Origin: Prosopocoilus inquinatus
Lineage: Eukaryota; Arthropoda; Insecta; Coleoptera; Lucanidae
Assembly (NCBI GenBank): GCA_036172665.1
Contig: CM069875.1
Coordinates: 19,499,806-19,563,805, forward strand
DNA length: 64,000 nt
Direction: 5' to 3'
The stretch's first letter is position 1, and each line of letters begins with the position of its first letter. The notes beneath the pieces are model-generated. The model ran no database searches, was not told the origin of the DNA, and was given only the letters and a program-made list of their open reading frames with translations. Position numbers and translations under genes: made by a program. Positions 44,823 through 58,818 of the stretch are shown piece after piece.

Positions 44823-45635
44823 TGCCACCTGACTTGAAAGCCATAACAAATATAATTATCTTTCAAAAGAGAATTGAAAATATAGTTGAGTGACAAATGT
44901 TTTTATTCTCTCAATGAATATTATTTATAATTTTTTTAATTTATAATTTACAATTTTTGTGATATATTTAAGTGTTTTAGTCTTGAATCATTATTTGTCA
45001 TTTAAATTATCGAATTGACCTGTTCTGTATCGCCGCTGTGATGTAAATGAATAAATAAATACCATTACTATTTTCCAAATCCTTAACCCATTCATTATTA
45101 CAAAATAGGAAACTTCATAATTTTTGACACGTCAAACTTTGACTTTTATCAAATTACATGTACGTAACCCAACGAAAAGAAAGCATGGCCTATTAGAATG
45201 ACAAAAGATCATGAATGATTGATAGGTACTTTGTAAGGCCCTCTATCCATTGGCGATCTCAGAATTTAACAAAACTGAATATTCATTCAGTGCTTGGATG
45301 AAGTTTCAGAGCAGTCTAACATTGTTATTGTTTACTTTCGGAAAAACTACCATACTTTAAGTATTTTGCTTTCTAGTTATAAGTACAAGTTGGATAATTT
45401 AGAATCAGTTTCCATTACCTAGTAATAAGATAATACAGAATGTAATGTAATGTCAGCGTTTCATTTATTTATCATATTAAAAAGGTTGTTTATCTCAAGA
45501 CAAAATTTTGATATTGTGAGGTATGAAAAGACGCTCTTCAATTGGTTTGTATATCTTATAAGCAACCCTGGCAAATTGCGGGCAATTATTATTGCTGTTT
45601 GTTCTGTACGTCATGTATTTATTTTTTGTTAAGTA
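44823..45635. other. AT-rich DNA, nothing recognised
   Basis: No supported gene or repeat. A 60-codon frame at 45450-45632 is unassigned. Confidence 0.45.
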
Positions 45636-46226
45636 CTGGGTGTCTCGAAATGTACGGAAGAGATTGAAAGGGCATCTTTAAGAGATCGAAATAAAGCTTT
45701 TTCTTAATTTGCTTTTGACCAAAATGCAATTACGAGAAAGTTACAGCAGTTTTAGTTTTTTAATTTCTTCTTTAATTTACACCTACATCTTCTTGATTAA
45801 TAAAACATATTTCTCAAACTGCAACATTAGTATTAAATAAACTCTAAATTTATCAAAACCACTATTCACAAAATGTCGACCTATTTTCTAGTTCTGTTTT
45901 AGTTAATCAGCGGTCCTTAACAATATGAGAAGTTGTTTTTCGATATTAAAAGAAAAAATGAAATAGCTTTTAACTTTTACGTGACGACATTTTTTTAAAT
46001 AGTTGTTTCATATAAAACAGTGTTCAATTAACTCTTAACTATCCGAAATTGAATTTGAAACGTAAATATTACTTCAGAGAGTAACTTTTGCTTTTTAATT
46101 AACTTTAATTTAAACTTTTGTAACTTTTTAGTTACTGATTTTTTACCAAAAGTTTATTAAGAAAACAGCTTTAATTTGATCTCCTCCAGCTATCCCTGTA
46201 ATCTCTGTACGTTATGAGACACCCAG
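45636..46226. mobile_element. MITE with CTGGGTGTCTC termini and TA duplication
   Basis: The left end CTGGGTGTCTCGAAATGTAC is inverted at the right (GTACGTTATGAGACACCCAG, imperfect), with TA on both sides (45634-45635 and 46227-46228). Non-coding, 591 bp. The terminus resembles that of the 11.2-kb MITE (GGGTGTC), possibly the same superfamily. Confidence 0.75.
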
Positions 46227-46228
46227 TA

Positions 46229-48284
46229 TTTATGTCTCTTGGAGGAAGAAATGAACTAACTTAAATCCTTTAATTCAAATTCACAAACGAACCAATAAAA
46301 TTAAATGCGACAAAATATTTATTTTGGAAAAATATAATAAATAGAGAAGCAATTATTAACAGAAATATTTATCAATCAATAGTTGAAACTGAAGGAAAGT
46401 ACCTAAATCAAACCAAGGAATCTAAGGATTGGATTAGATTCGTCTGTGCAATTTATTTTGTTACTACAAACAACACCATTCCATTCGTATTTAAAAAAGT
46501 CCACCAAAAATCGCAGCGGGAAGTTATAATAACTGCCTCACCTATTATAAGCTCAATTTTTTGTCTGGCATTACCATAAACATTAGAACAAGTATTTTAA
46601 TAGCGACAATGAACTACTTATCTCTATGGCTTTCATGAGTAGAACTTAGGTATAGGTTTTGTATGTATGTACGTTTACCGGAATACATAATCGAATTAAA
46701 TTGTAATGTATTGTACTTTACACATAAATACCTTGGAATCAAGAACAGGTTCTAAGGTGGAAAATGTCATGACGTTTTGGTACAGACATTCACGTTATCT
46801 TGATCGCAACCACCTACATCGTACTTGAAATAATGACGCTTCTCCGCATGCTTTATGCAAATTATATAAGTTGATATATCTATTTATAATGTAATGCAAG
46901 TATAATCTAAACAATCATGTTCAATCTTTCACGTTGAGAAAATCATGTAGTTAATAACATAAATAACCGTTAGTTAGTCCTTTAAAATTAATTAAACAGT
47001 TTAGATTAGTAAGTGGCTTAGCATATTTGTGGCATACATTTTGCAACTTAATTTGCAATGGAAAATCCTTAACTTCCAGTCAGAGGCAGCGAAGTTCTGC
47101 AAGAATTTTCAGCCAATAAAATTTATTTAAAATGTTTGTATTATTGATAATTTTCTCATCAATTTTGATACTTCTTTACCCTCATAACACGAATTCATAT
47201 AAAATACGTCAAATTAAATGAATTTAACTTTACCTTCATGCACAAAATGTTCAAGAGAAAAATTCCGCGTTGCTTCTGACTCATTGTTATTTCAATTCAG
47301 ATAAGCAGTTTCCCGAAATGAAATTTAACATATCTTTATTTGGAAGTCCTCAGAGTTTCGTGTAAAAAACGAAGAGTGCATGATGTACAGTTACTTTCGT
47401 AAACACAAACCTCTTTAAGTGCACCGCGCCGACTCATTTATTCAGTCGACAAGAACCATTCTGCGTTCGTTTTGGTATGTTCCTTCTTATCAACGAGTAT
47501 TTTTTTCTTAGATTAAAACACCAAGGTTTTCATTAAAGCTTAATACGTTTCAATTATTGAAGTGCTCATTATGGTATGGAAAGCACCTACATAAAGTCGA
47601 GACCAATTATCCTTACTTTTTCAGACTTCCCTTTTTCTTTTTTAGTATTTAATGAGAGATGAGCCCTAGTACGAAGAAAACCTAGTCTAAGATTGAAAAA
47701 TAAATAATTTATCTCAGTATCTTTCAAATGCCATTGTTAGTATGATTAAAAATTGTGCTAAATGCAAAAACATGTAAAATATTTATTTCCTCTTAAAAAA
47801 TGTCAATACACTAAGCAATTCCGTATGCATTAAAATTGTTTACAGTCTTCATACTTGTACGACCTTACTCAAAGTTTTAAACATCGTTGTTGAATACAAG
47901 CAAAGTTTTACATTTTCTTTTTCATGAAATAATTTCTCCCTTTTTTCAAAGTAACTTGCAAATATAACAAATTTGTTTCAGTTCTCTTATTACTTTTGTC
48001 TTTTGAAATATTTGCTCCTTTTTTCAACGAAATTATCTGATACTTAAAGCGCTTTGAACTATTAATTGTTATTATTTACTAATTTTAGTTCGTGATGCAG
48101 GAATATGAGAAAGATTATAACTCTTGACAAGTCAACTCCGAATAATATTTGACAACACAAACTTAAATTTAGAACAAAAAAATGAGTGAAAATGGAAGAA
48201 GTACTCCACAAAAATGGTGAACACGGCGAGCGAAACTATGTTCATTTATTGCTTTCAAAATCAGGAAAAGTCTATTTAAGCGGA
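46229..48284. other. AT-rich DNA, nothing recognised
   Basis: No open frame over 60 codons, no tandem array and no paired repeats noticed. Confidence 0.5.
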
Positions 48285-48888
48285 AGGTTGCCCACACATT
48301 AATGAAGCAGAAACGCTTTTATACAAAATATTTTTCTGTAATGTAAAACATTTCGGTTAAGCATACACTGAAGAAACAAAATGTTTTCAGGCTAAACGTT
48401 TTCAGATAAAACATTTAAAGCAAATGAACAAACATTTTAAAGAGACGAAAAATGTTCTGTATAAATTATTTACTTCTTTTTGCCACTCAAACTAAAGCGT
48501 GTAGTTTAATCTTACGATTTTTAGAAAAATGAAATGCGTTTGTTCGTTATTATATTTAATTTTCTTGATAAACTCGCTTATGATTAGTTGTTATAATCAC
48601 AGACGGTAAAGATATTGCTGTTTTGAAACTGTGGCATTTTTTGCCAATGTCTGCAAAAGAGAGCTACGAAAAGATACAGTAAAAAGAAACGCTTTAAGTA
48701 AAAACGTTTTGACTGCAGTTGCTTCAGCGTGCTTTAAATTGCTTTTTGTTTTGCTCTACCAGTAAGTGCTTGATCTTATTAAAAGCATTGAAAAATCATA
48801 TAGTAATAAAATTAGTCAAAAATGTTTTATAGAAACTTGCGTCTTATGCTGCCCACACATTTTGCGAATGGTGTAGGCAGCATAAGAC
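48285..48888. mobile_element. Degenerate Harbinger-like MITE fragments
   Basis: GGTTGCCCACACATTAATGA, then AGCAGAAACGC, at 48285 matches the terminus of the 53-kb element, and AAACGCTTTAAGTAAAAACG-type internal repeats occur at 48680-48760. At the right, a perfect 13-bp inverted repeat (48841-48853 and 48876-48888) contains GCTGCCCACACATT at one side and GTGTAGGCAGC at the other, like two element ends placed back to back. Confidence 0.55.
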
Positions 48889-51415
48889 TAATACAATGGG
48901 CAAGTTAATTCTAATTCTCACAGTGAGAATTGCAGGATCAATCGTTTCTATGAAGCTTAATGTTAAATCTCTACTGAGAAAATGACCCTTACTAAATACT
49001 GTCAACGTTCGCGTTTAATGTAATTCTATTGCTAAACAACTGAGCATGTCGAGAGCGTCGAACGCGCTCATTGAAAACTCCCTAGGGACTATGTCTTTAA
49101 TTAATATGCATTTGCTCATTTTAAAGTGTTTTCTATTAGTTAATAAGTAATTTGAATTAACTGTTATCTACTTTTTTGAGTAAAAATTATGATTTTGGAA
49201 AGTTTTTTCTCCTGTAATTGCTTAAGTATTTCGCAATTCTTTTGCTCGTTTTGGATTTCTTTTTTTTTAATTTGACCTTTCAATCTTTCTATTTCCATTT
49301 TTCTGATGTGTACTTTTACAATTACTTAATTGCTTTCATCCTGATTATAGATGGATGAATTAGTTCATCATTGAACCATTTAAAAGTTATTTATTACTCC
49401 TATAATTTAGGAGTATTATCTTTTGATTCGACGGCAGTAATTAAAATTTAATGTAATTACCCTAGTTTATGTGCTACTTAGCACGCACTTGTCAATTTTC
49501 TAATTAAATTTTACTTTTAAGATTCTATTTTCTCCCGATTATTCTTATGCATTTTCTTTTGTTTTGATACGTACTGATCATTAATAAACAGAAGTTATAA
49601 TCAGCAAAAAAATAACAGTTCTGTGAGTTAAGGCTCTGATTATTTAGCTTTTATTCAGGTTTTAATAAAAACTTTTAGCACTTTTATACTATATTAAATA
49701 GATTTTAGAAAGATCTGTGTCATTCTCGATTTCCAAAACATTTTTTATTAACTATATAACAAAATTGAAAAGTGTAACTTTCTTGTGTCAAATTTGATTG
49801 TCTTATTCATTAGCCAAATCTACTTTTTTATGATGATTTAATTATTTCGAAATATACTTAATTTGTTCCCACATTTTTCAATTTTTTTTTTCAATTATTT
49901 CTTAATAGTTAAATATACTGCCTTAAAAAAAAAACGAAATACCGAATATTTATTGAAAATTATACCTACCAAAATTCTTAAAACAGGTGCATCTGAGTAA
50001 TTTAAATCAAATATCCGGCTGTATTTTCAATCATTTGCCATTACTGAACTATTTTTATTGTTGCTCCCTTTGCATCATCTAACCTTGGCTGTTTATCCTT
50101 CGTCGTCCATTATTTTGTTAATTTATTTCAGTTTATTGTTTTAACGTCTTTTCCAATGCTGAGTCAAATCAAGTCAATTACTAGTAATTGAGTGATTTTG
50201 AACGAGGCCGGATTTTTGGTAATGAGATTTATGGCATGAAATGCAACAATTCATTACTGAATACTGATCTTCGAATGCTCTTTTGTTTCCAAATTATTCA
50301 TTTATTTATACTACCAAATAAATTATTTCAATGTGATGTTTCACTTTTTTGGAAAACTGTATACATGGATATTCACAATGAGTGGTCTATTAGAATACAC
50401 TGGAAACTACGTCTTACAGAAAATTAACAAAAATTTGTACATAGTAATAATCGATGACAATTTGTTCAAATAATATAAAGTCAATCATGACGTACTTCCA
50501 GTGCTATCGGAAGTCGATACTAATTTTCTTATTGTACATAGAACTCTCCATGTATTATTTCCTTCTTGGATTACCTTTCAATTTTACATCTTTTATATTG
50601 ACACACAACATATTTCAAATCCATTTTGATGATATCCAAAGTTATCAAAAAATTTTGGCGATTACATTAATCACAACAAATCGGAATATTCCTTTTGTGA
50701 TAATGGGATAATTTATATGCTTTACAAAGAGCTTACAACGGATCTATACAAGTTGACGTTTTCAATATTGTATAACTTGATTTGGCCATAAATTCCCATT
50801 AATATATCATTAAAAATTTTTTTTTCAGCAGTATTAAACAGTCGTTTCATTGTTTCCAGCAAATAATTTTACACCACTACTAGAGTTTCTGTCCCGGGAA
50901 CAATTTCCCGGGAAAGGCGGAATTCTTGTGGTTAAATAAAATACCCTACCGCATTACGCCTACAATAAATACGATATATATTAAGTAAGTAAGACAAGAG
51001 TACATGTTGATGTTATTTTAACCAGTCACAGTTTCACAATTTCGCACTTCACAAAAGAAAGCGGATGCACTTGTTTAAATTAATCTCAGTTTTTTAACCA
51101 CAAATAACTTACTGTTATCCTTAAAAGTATTCCGTAAAGTTCTAGCGCGACCTAGAAAAAGATAGATCAATGATGAATACTGTTGATTGTAATTTTCTAG
51201 ATTTTGTTATATGATTGGCTAATAATGTTAACGAATTTCTCGTTTCCACATCTTACTACTACACATGGCGGAATATAATAATCGACGTGAACCCTAAAAT
51301 TTGTATAAATTTACTGAAGAAATTTTTATGGTCCATTTAGGATGTCTTTGTAAAAATACCGTCATAGAAACAGATGACAAATTGTAATCTGCATTGTACT
51401 GTACTTACTATACTA
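48889..51415. other. AT-rich DNA, no recognised gene
   Basis: Unassigned frames of 79 codons (50188-50427) and 85 codons (50454-50711). A small palindromic GC patch TCCCGGGAACAATTTCCCGG lies near 50891; related CCCGG motifs recur at 51795-51860. No gene is supported. Confidence 0.4.
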
Positions 51416-51574
51416 TTCTATAACTTATAACGACATTGTTAACAACGGAGATCGTTAAGTGACATATTTTGTCCAAACAGGTCGTAGATACAACGCATTG
51501 CTGTGCATTGATTGGTCAAAAAATACTACTTAGCGATTTTCGTTATCTAATGATATCGTTATGAGTTATAGAAT
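51416..51574. mobile_element. Short MITE, 159 bp
   Basis: The ends ATTCTATAACTTATAACGAC and (complement) ATTCTATAACTCATAACGAT are inverted over about 60 bp. Similar half-elements occur at about 32300 and 39920, so this is a small dispersed family. Confidence 0.7.
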
Positions 51575-53181
51575 AAGGGAGTTTGTTAATGTATGTGATT
51601 ATTAAACTTACTTCTAGTTGACCTGACTGACAGAAGAAAGGTTATAAGTGATTTAAAATAATTTTGTTTTTATTGTATTTACAAACATTGTTTTAATTCA
51701 TAATCTGACTGAGATATGTATCAAAAAAGCAAGGTTTATAATGTTGATAACGTTTCTAAAAAGATATATAAGATATCGCAAAAAGTAAAATTTCCCGCAA
51801 TTCCCGGCATCATGATTTTTACTATCCCGATTCCCGGGATAGAAAAAAAACCCGGAAATCAGAAAGAAATAGTTAGGTCTTATCGTGTGATTGTTTAAGT
51901 TCATTATGTTTTACACTTCATGGTATTATTTTTGTTTGTTTTTTAATTTACAATTAAATTAATTCAGTAGCACAGTTGTGAGTGATTTTAATTAAAAAAA
52001 ATGAAAAACATACAGAATTGTAGAAATGAAACAGACTAATCATTAAATTGTCATTACGAAGGAAAATGGAAACTTGTTGTATTGTAAAGTTAAAAAAAAT
52101 ATGGAAATCGCAACGTGGTTAATAATTTAACTACTGCATGGTCGCTTTTATTTCTTCTCTTCCGATTAGGATCTCATGAAAATACGGAGGCAACCTTGGA
52201 GAATATGTAGCTTCCCAAACAGCGTGGTAAGCCTGAAATGTGCAAGGACGTAGACGGCGCTGCTGGAGAGCGCGGCCAAGTTCGGGTCATGGCTCACTAG
52301 ATGGCCACGGTCCGGTTATTCAACTGTCGTCATATTCTCGCAAATAACCCGCGCACACACCACCTTGATCTTGATTTGAACGTTTCTTTTGCTTTTCTTC
52401 GTTGGCACATCACCAACGCTTATTGTTAATATTCAGTATCACCGTTATTTCTGACCTCGTTTTTCTATGGTGTCCATTAAGAAATAATACTTTTCGTCAG
52501 CAATAAATTAATTAGGTAATGCAAATTTAAACGAAACAATTTACATAAGCCGTTGGAGTCTTTGATATATTAGATAACTTAAAAATAAAATTAAAATTAT
52601 TTATCGTTGTTAATTTTTTTTTTAATTTCGCGATGTCTCTTTCTCTGTCTCGATTTCTGTGTCTACAATGTAGCTGACAAATATGTTTTGCAGTTTTAAG
52701 CTGTCATAAATCTTCAAATAAAAAAATAGAAGTTTTATACAATCACTGGTTATATTATTAATGGGTTATTAAATATCAATTGAATCGCCTGTACATTACA
52801 CTGACCTGACTTCCATCAAACTTGACGTTTGTAAAATTTATAGTTTTTCTTGTAGTATTTTAATCACCAAATTGAAGAATGTAGACCGTCTAGTATCCGG
52901 AATTTGGATTTTTTTTTAATTCTTTTAAATCATTTCTCCAAAAATCAAATAAAAAAATGACAACAGGCATTGAATTCTAACAATTTTAAATAAACAAGAA
53001 AATTTGAGCAAGTATGGCAAATTTAAGAAAAGAGAAAAAATATGGGGTATTTTTTCAACAGAGTTCATAATTAAAGAAGAAGGGTTGATAAGAAAAATAA
53101 AATAGTAGTGTCATTTTGTGCACGGATGACGTATCGTTGTATTCAGGCTGTAGTGGTAGTGTTTTGTATAAAGTGTAGGAT
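51575..53181. other. AT-rich DNA with a GC-rich patch
   Basis: 52190-52400 is clearly richer in G+C than its surroundings (for example GACGGCGCTGCTGGAGAGCG) but is not open in any frame for long, so it may be a conserved non-coding or old exon-derived segment. Nothing else was recognised. Confidence 0.35.
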
Positions 53182-53184
53182 TAA

Positions 53185-54101
53185 GGCTGCCCACCCATTG
53201 ATGAAGCAAAAACGCTTTAAAGCAAAACGTTTTTGACTAATCTTGTTAGAACGTGCTTTTTCAATGCTTTAAATAGGACCAAGCACACACTGGTAGAGCA
53301 AAACATAAAGCAGTTTAAAGCACGCTAAAACAATTGCAGTCAAAACGTTTTCACTTAAAGCGTTTTGCTGTAAAGCACGTTAAAGTGATTGCAGTCAAAA
53401 CCTTTTTACTTAAAGCGTTTCGATCTGTGAATGTGTTTTTAAGGTGAAACTAAATATTTTGCAACCAAAAAAAAATTATTTCTGCTGAAGTAGACGTTTT
53501 TCGTCCTAAACTATTTCGCTTTTCTTTAGCAGAGAGACTTTGAGACTTGTGTATCTTCTTTCGATGAAACAAGAGAAAAGAAGAGAAAAAAATGCAACGG
53601 ACAAAGCGTAGTCCACAGATTTTCAGAGTATTTTTTTAACCTTTTCTTCATTTACAGGATGCATCCAATAGCATTTTCTTTTATTACTCATCTCTTTTTT
53701 TGCACACATTTGCAAAAACTGCCACAGACTCTCGTCCAAAATCATTGTAACAACTAATTATAATAGCAAGTTTAATAAAAAAAAGAAATTAATTATGGCA
53801 GCGAGCAAAGGTATCACATTTTTTTAAAAATCGTAAGATTTATCTGTACGATTTAGTTTAATCAGCAAAAAAAGGTAAATGATTCACACGGAACATTTTT
53901 TTATCTCTTCAATGTTACGTCGCCTTGCTTTGTAATGCAGTAAAACGTTTTGCGTTAAACGTTTTGCCCGAAAACTTTTGCCTGAAAGCGTTTTACCTGA
54001 AAACATTTTGCTTCATCAGTGTGTGGCTAACCGAAATGTTTTGCATTGCAGCTAAACTTTTTGCTTTAAAGCGTTTTTGCTTCATGAATGTGTGGGCAGC
54101 C
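53185..54101. mobile_element. Harbinger-like MITE with TAA duplication
   Basis: The termini GGCTGCCCACCCATTGATGA, then AGCAAAAACGC, and the inverted right end GTGTGGGCAGCC are flanked by TAA (53182-53184 and 54102-54104). A 3-bp TWA duplication with GGC-type ends is characteristic of PIF/Harbinger. The interior has many direct and inverted copies of an AAAACGTTTT/AAAGCGTTTT motif and no transposase. Length 917 bp. Confidence 0.8.
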
Positions 54102-54104
54102 TAA

Positions 54105-57100
54105 ATGGAAATCATAGAAACAGGTAACTAAAACTGTCTTCTTTCTCTATGTTTTTGGTGTTCCTGTATCCTTTTATGGGGCTTGTATACTCATAAACCT
54201 TAAAACATTTAAGTAAAATTCGTCTTATAAGTGAGATAAATAATTCTTTTATATTTTTTTACATTAAATGATTAATTTGTTTTAAATTCTAGTGATCAAC
54301 TACTTAATTAGCATTGTCCACAACAAAAGATGTTCGACGTTATAGCCATGTTGTATTAAAACAAATTAATTTATATAAAAAATAAAAAAAAACTACGTAC
54401 TTTTACTAAGGCGTTTTAAGATTTATAGACTCATTCTCATGTGTACTATCGCCCCTAAAGGGTTACAGAGAAGACCCTAAACACCCTAAGTTTTTTTGGG
54501 CACTTGAGAGAAGTAAGTTAGGAACAGTCACAGCGGTTCCATTTGACATTAGAGCCACAAATTAAGTTTGTTTAATTTTCGTGGTACATCCTTTAGGAAT
54601 AAGTGAAAAAATTGAAGAATTCAAAAGGAAAGCATGAACAGAAATAGATAGATAGGTAAATGATAGATACCCTAGATATAAGAAGAATAAGAAAGATACC
54701 CATGGTAGCCTGCTCAATCTTTGACATCCTGCATAGTTAAATGCAAAATTGGGCATGACCTTAAAGCCTATTGCTGTAGCCTAATTTCTGTTGCACAGAC
54801 TGGTGCCCCAATTCTGATGAGTGAGACGATCGTCAATCAGTGTAATGCTTAGCCAAAAACAGATCCTCTATAGGAAGTTTGGGACTAGCAGGTGTGTAAC
54901 ACAATGTTATTTTTTGTATAAAATTTTTAATAAATTTTATATAAAAATCATCCCCGCGTCATACGCGCCGAACAGAAAGAAGCCAGAGAAACTGCGAAAT
55001 AAATTTCAACGCCGGATGAGAACACAAATCCTTAAATGCATGCAAATGTAAAAATACAAAAATTAAAGGCAGGTTTGTATTCCAGCTTGCAAATCTGTGA
55101 TAAATAAATATTAAGGCCTCTTCGAAGTTTCAATAAGGTTATAAAGTGGGGCGAAAGCTTGAGTATGTCGTTCCAAATGTAGATTTCCAGGAATTAGTCG
55201 TGGTAGAGCGAAACAAATTATTACTTCTATCAAACGTTCCAAGCGATTAGCATACGTGATTCTGAATAAAACAAGTTTTGCGTATGCGTAACGTTAATCC
55301 GGGCAATTCTATATGATAGCATCACTGCAACATTCGCAATTAGATTTTCAAATGACTCCTTTGCGGTATTTTAACAGTTAGTCGCGTGTATCCATGTGCA
55401 AACATCTGCCAGAAAATGCATATAGTCCTGTGCAGTTATGACATTTTTCTCTGCTTTTAACGCAGGAATTTGCTCCTGTAAACGTAGTAAGCCCGGGAGA
55501 ATTATTTGCACTGAAACATTAAATTAAATGTAACTAAATTATCTCTCAAATTATCTCTTGTGGGTCGCATTAAGAGAACAAGAAGGCACATGTATTATGT
55601 AGCTGTTGAGTATCCTTGCGTTCAAGATAAAGGAAACGCTAAGGTCAGGAACACTATGAGCAGCATATGAAATAAATATTAAGATTATATTTATGGAACT
55701 GCTGCCTTAAGTATGTATACACAATAAACATGACACCGTTTATCTGGTACGGACGTAAAGATTTATTTTGCAATTTTGCATCTATTTAAAAACTTTAGGT
55801 GCGGCTAGGTGTAACATGCATAGAATAGTCGTCTTCAAAAATGATTTGATTTTAGAAGGGTGACTGATTGATGTTGTCAAATAAATATTGCTCTGAATTT
55901 CATTCTTTTGCCTCTTAACTTCTGTATTAACTTTCTACACAATAAAATACTTAACGTAACTTTCGTTTTTTCGACCAGAAAATAGCAAGAAATCTTCCGA
56001 ACAATTTTCCACTTTTATACATACACTAAGTTAATTAAAAACTGAGGTATTAATTATTGTAGCTAGATAAAAGTCCATTAAAATATTATATTTTACCTGT
56101 GTATACCTAGTGTATCGAAGATTTTCCTAAAAGAACGACTTCAAAGGAGTGACGTAGCTATAAATTATTAATACGGATTACAAAACAACTTGGGACATAG
56201 GTCTATATACCCTGTAATGCTTCGAAAACCAAAAATTAAAATTATTTTTAGTAACAAACAGATATAATGTTGTATTGTAACTATATTATATTATTTTGAG
56301 TTACAAACAGATATCTTTTTACACACGTCATTATCGAGCGACACTAGTAATAGTTATTTACGTGTCAAGCTTTGTAAACAAATCTTTACGGGCGAGCTGG
56401 AGTTTGTGGGGCGAGCGACGCAGGAATGGTCCCATAATCCAGTGAGCCTAGTAAAGATTATTTGCAAAGCGTGTCGCGTACAAACTTTTATTTTCACCGT
56501 TACATGGCGACTTTTAATTAATTTATTCATTTTACGAAAACTTCTTTTATCAAAGGTGTTATTTCTAGCTAGACGTAGTTATGATGATGTAAATGAACAA
56601 TTTCTACAAGCCTGTAAAACTTTACATGTCTCTTATACAAGCCCGCAAAAGTTTTGCCCTGTTCCAGTAATTTACCATTTTCTTGGTTGCAATAAACAAC
56701 AAAATTCACTAGTAAAATGTCATTTACTAAGAAGGTGGAAATAAAAAGAATTTACATATGTAACCATTTACAGGCTTGAAAAAGGAACGTCGTTTTACGA
56801 ATGTCTGTAAAGTAAGACTTATGATTTATTTATAAGCTAGATAAGGAAAGATTATGAAGAACTGCAGTAATCAAGGTCTGTCAAATGTAAATCTGACACT
56901 TATAAAATTTGATATTTTGCCTTCAGTTTAATTTGGACCTTAATTTTTTTTTTAATTTTTTCCCACCTTTTATTCTTTTTTAATTTTATCTCCAATTTTT
57001 CGCAATTTCTTCCATTAGAATTTTTTGTTGACATCGGTTATTTGTGGATACCCTATATGCTCTTCCATTTACAGTAAAAAGGTTAGTATCGACTTTCGGT

Positions 57101-57305
57101 AGAACCGGAAGTTTGAACCATCAGTAAGGCATAGTTTCCAATATGATCTAATAGCCCGCTGCATGCGATTATTCTTTTGTATATCAAAACTCAAATTTGA
57201 ACTTGATTAATACGGATAAATCTTCTTTTTGTGAACTAGAAAAGCAAACGTCGGTTTTAAACTCTACTAATCACAGTAAAATATGATTAGGAAAATACCA
57301 TAATT
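54105..57305. other. AT-rich DNA, no recognised gene
   Basis: Unassigned frames of 64 codons (54562-54756, -), 76 codons (54821-55051, +) and 112 codons (56406-56744, +). The last begins in a slightly GC-richer stretch, but I see no domain, signal peptide or family motif in any of them. Confidence 0.35.
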
Positions 57306-57770
57306 GAAATTAACCTTCGCCCAAATAATTTTTATATCCGTAGATACGTATTTCGGCGGCTAAGCTGTCATCTTCAGTACGCTACCAACTTAAAAACACT
57401 AAAAAGATCTAAAAATAACCTAATCATCCAAATAAAATCATAAAAATGTTAAAACTAACAACAATCTAATCATTCTAAAAGATATATATGTCTAAATGTA
57501 AGTAAATATAAACTAATATGTAAAGATTTAAAATTAACCGTCAGAAAAACCCTACAAATAAAATTAAAATTATTTTTGAGAAACACTGTATAGTTTGTTT
57601 TTTCAGGATTTATACTTATTTATTCGTTAGAATAAGAATTTTTTCGGGTCTTTGGACTATTTATTTCCGTATTGTTTGTTTAGAACTTATTTGTAGGGTT
57701 TTTCTGACAGTTAATTTTAGATCTTTACATATTAATTTATATTTACTTACATTTAGACATACACCGGGTG
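57306..57770. mobile_element. Long foldback element, family C copy 2
   Basis: The left side (GTAGATACGTATTTCGGC, CATCTTCAGTACGCTACCAA, AACAACAATCTAATCATTCT) matches the 25.5-26.1-kb element. 57488-57560 and 57700-57768 are inverted arms sharing CTGTCAGAAAAACCCTAC-type sequence. The right arm is shorter than the left, ending about 57770. Confidence 0.75.
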
Positions 57771-58429
57771 GAAACCCGAACATAGCAAAGTTCCATTGAG
57801 AACTACGTTTCTGTAGATTACTGCTCGCCATTTAAAAATACAAAAATGGTAATGATATTGAATGAAAGATAAAATTAAGGCCAATGTTATCGTGTTAAAA
57901 TTATTCCTATTGCGTTAATACTTGTGAAATAGAAATTAAATTTTTAAATTTCAAATGAAAAATGTAGTCGCCTATGTATGTCAGATTTGAAGTTTGCAAT
58001 TCAATAACCAGAATTTTGAACAATATGCTTCTTATTCAAAATAAAATTTCATTCATCAGTGTACGATACTGACGATGAAAAACTGTTCGGATTTATTTCT
58101 TTGCTCCTGCATTTTTTCACAAAATACTTTCCTAGTATTCTTATTAATTTCAAAACAACGTTGATGCCAACTGAATTTGTGGAATTGATGTGGGTTTTTT
58201 TAATATTCCTTACAGTTGCGTGTTACGTATTCTTGAACAAGAAAGAATTGTTTTAACTTAAACGACAAGAATACCTACCTATTATTTGCTCTGTACAATA
58301 AGTCATAATACCTTTTGACTGACATATAAATTATTTTCTATTAATTGAAAGAACTGAAAGTTCTGACATAGGCGTTTAAAATTTGAAAGTTTTATTTATC
58401 TTGCGAAGGTATCAATATTTAGGAATAAT
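57771..58429. other. AT-rich DNA, nothing recognised
   Basis: A 65-codon frame at 58059-58256 has two hydrophobic stretches but no recognisable identity. Confidence 0.35.
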
Positions 58430-58578
58430 TTTATCACCACAATATTGTCCATAATTTTCTCTTTTCTTTAATAAATTATTTTTTTGACCCAGGAATTTTA
58501 AAAAAGAATAAACTTTCGAAGAAATCAATATTAGAAAAGATCCATAGGTGTCCAACTTTCTGCCGGTCACTCTGTGTA
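58430..58578. mobile_element. Terminal fragment related to the 21.1-kb MITE
   Basis: GTCCAACTTTCTGCCGGTCA at 58549 corresponds to the right end of the 21124-21855 element (GCCAACTTTCTACCGGTCAC), and the preceding GAAATCAATA-rich stretch is also similar. The other end was not found. Confidence 0.55.
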
Positions 58579-58818
58579 CCTTATTGGTGTATTACAGTGA
58601 GAGTTTTGAAAAGTAGGTAATTTTCCTTTAGCGGACATAATTTCGGTATGTGAAAAACCAATCAGCAGGTAATAGCATGCGCATTATGATGGCTAAGATT
58701 ATTACATTAATAAAAATTTGCCTCCTGAGTCTGAAATGTAAAGTAATTCCTGAAAAATAAAAATAGTGAGTTAATTCTAATGTGCGTTTAGTGATTTATT
58801 ACAAAAACACTATTTTAT

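Noticed and set aside
56406..56744. 112-codon frame as a host gene
   Set aside because: No domain, splice context or composition supports it; kept only as an unassigned frame in the region note.
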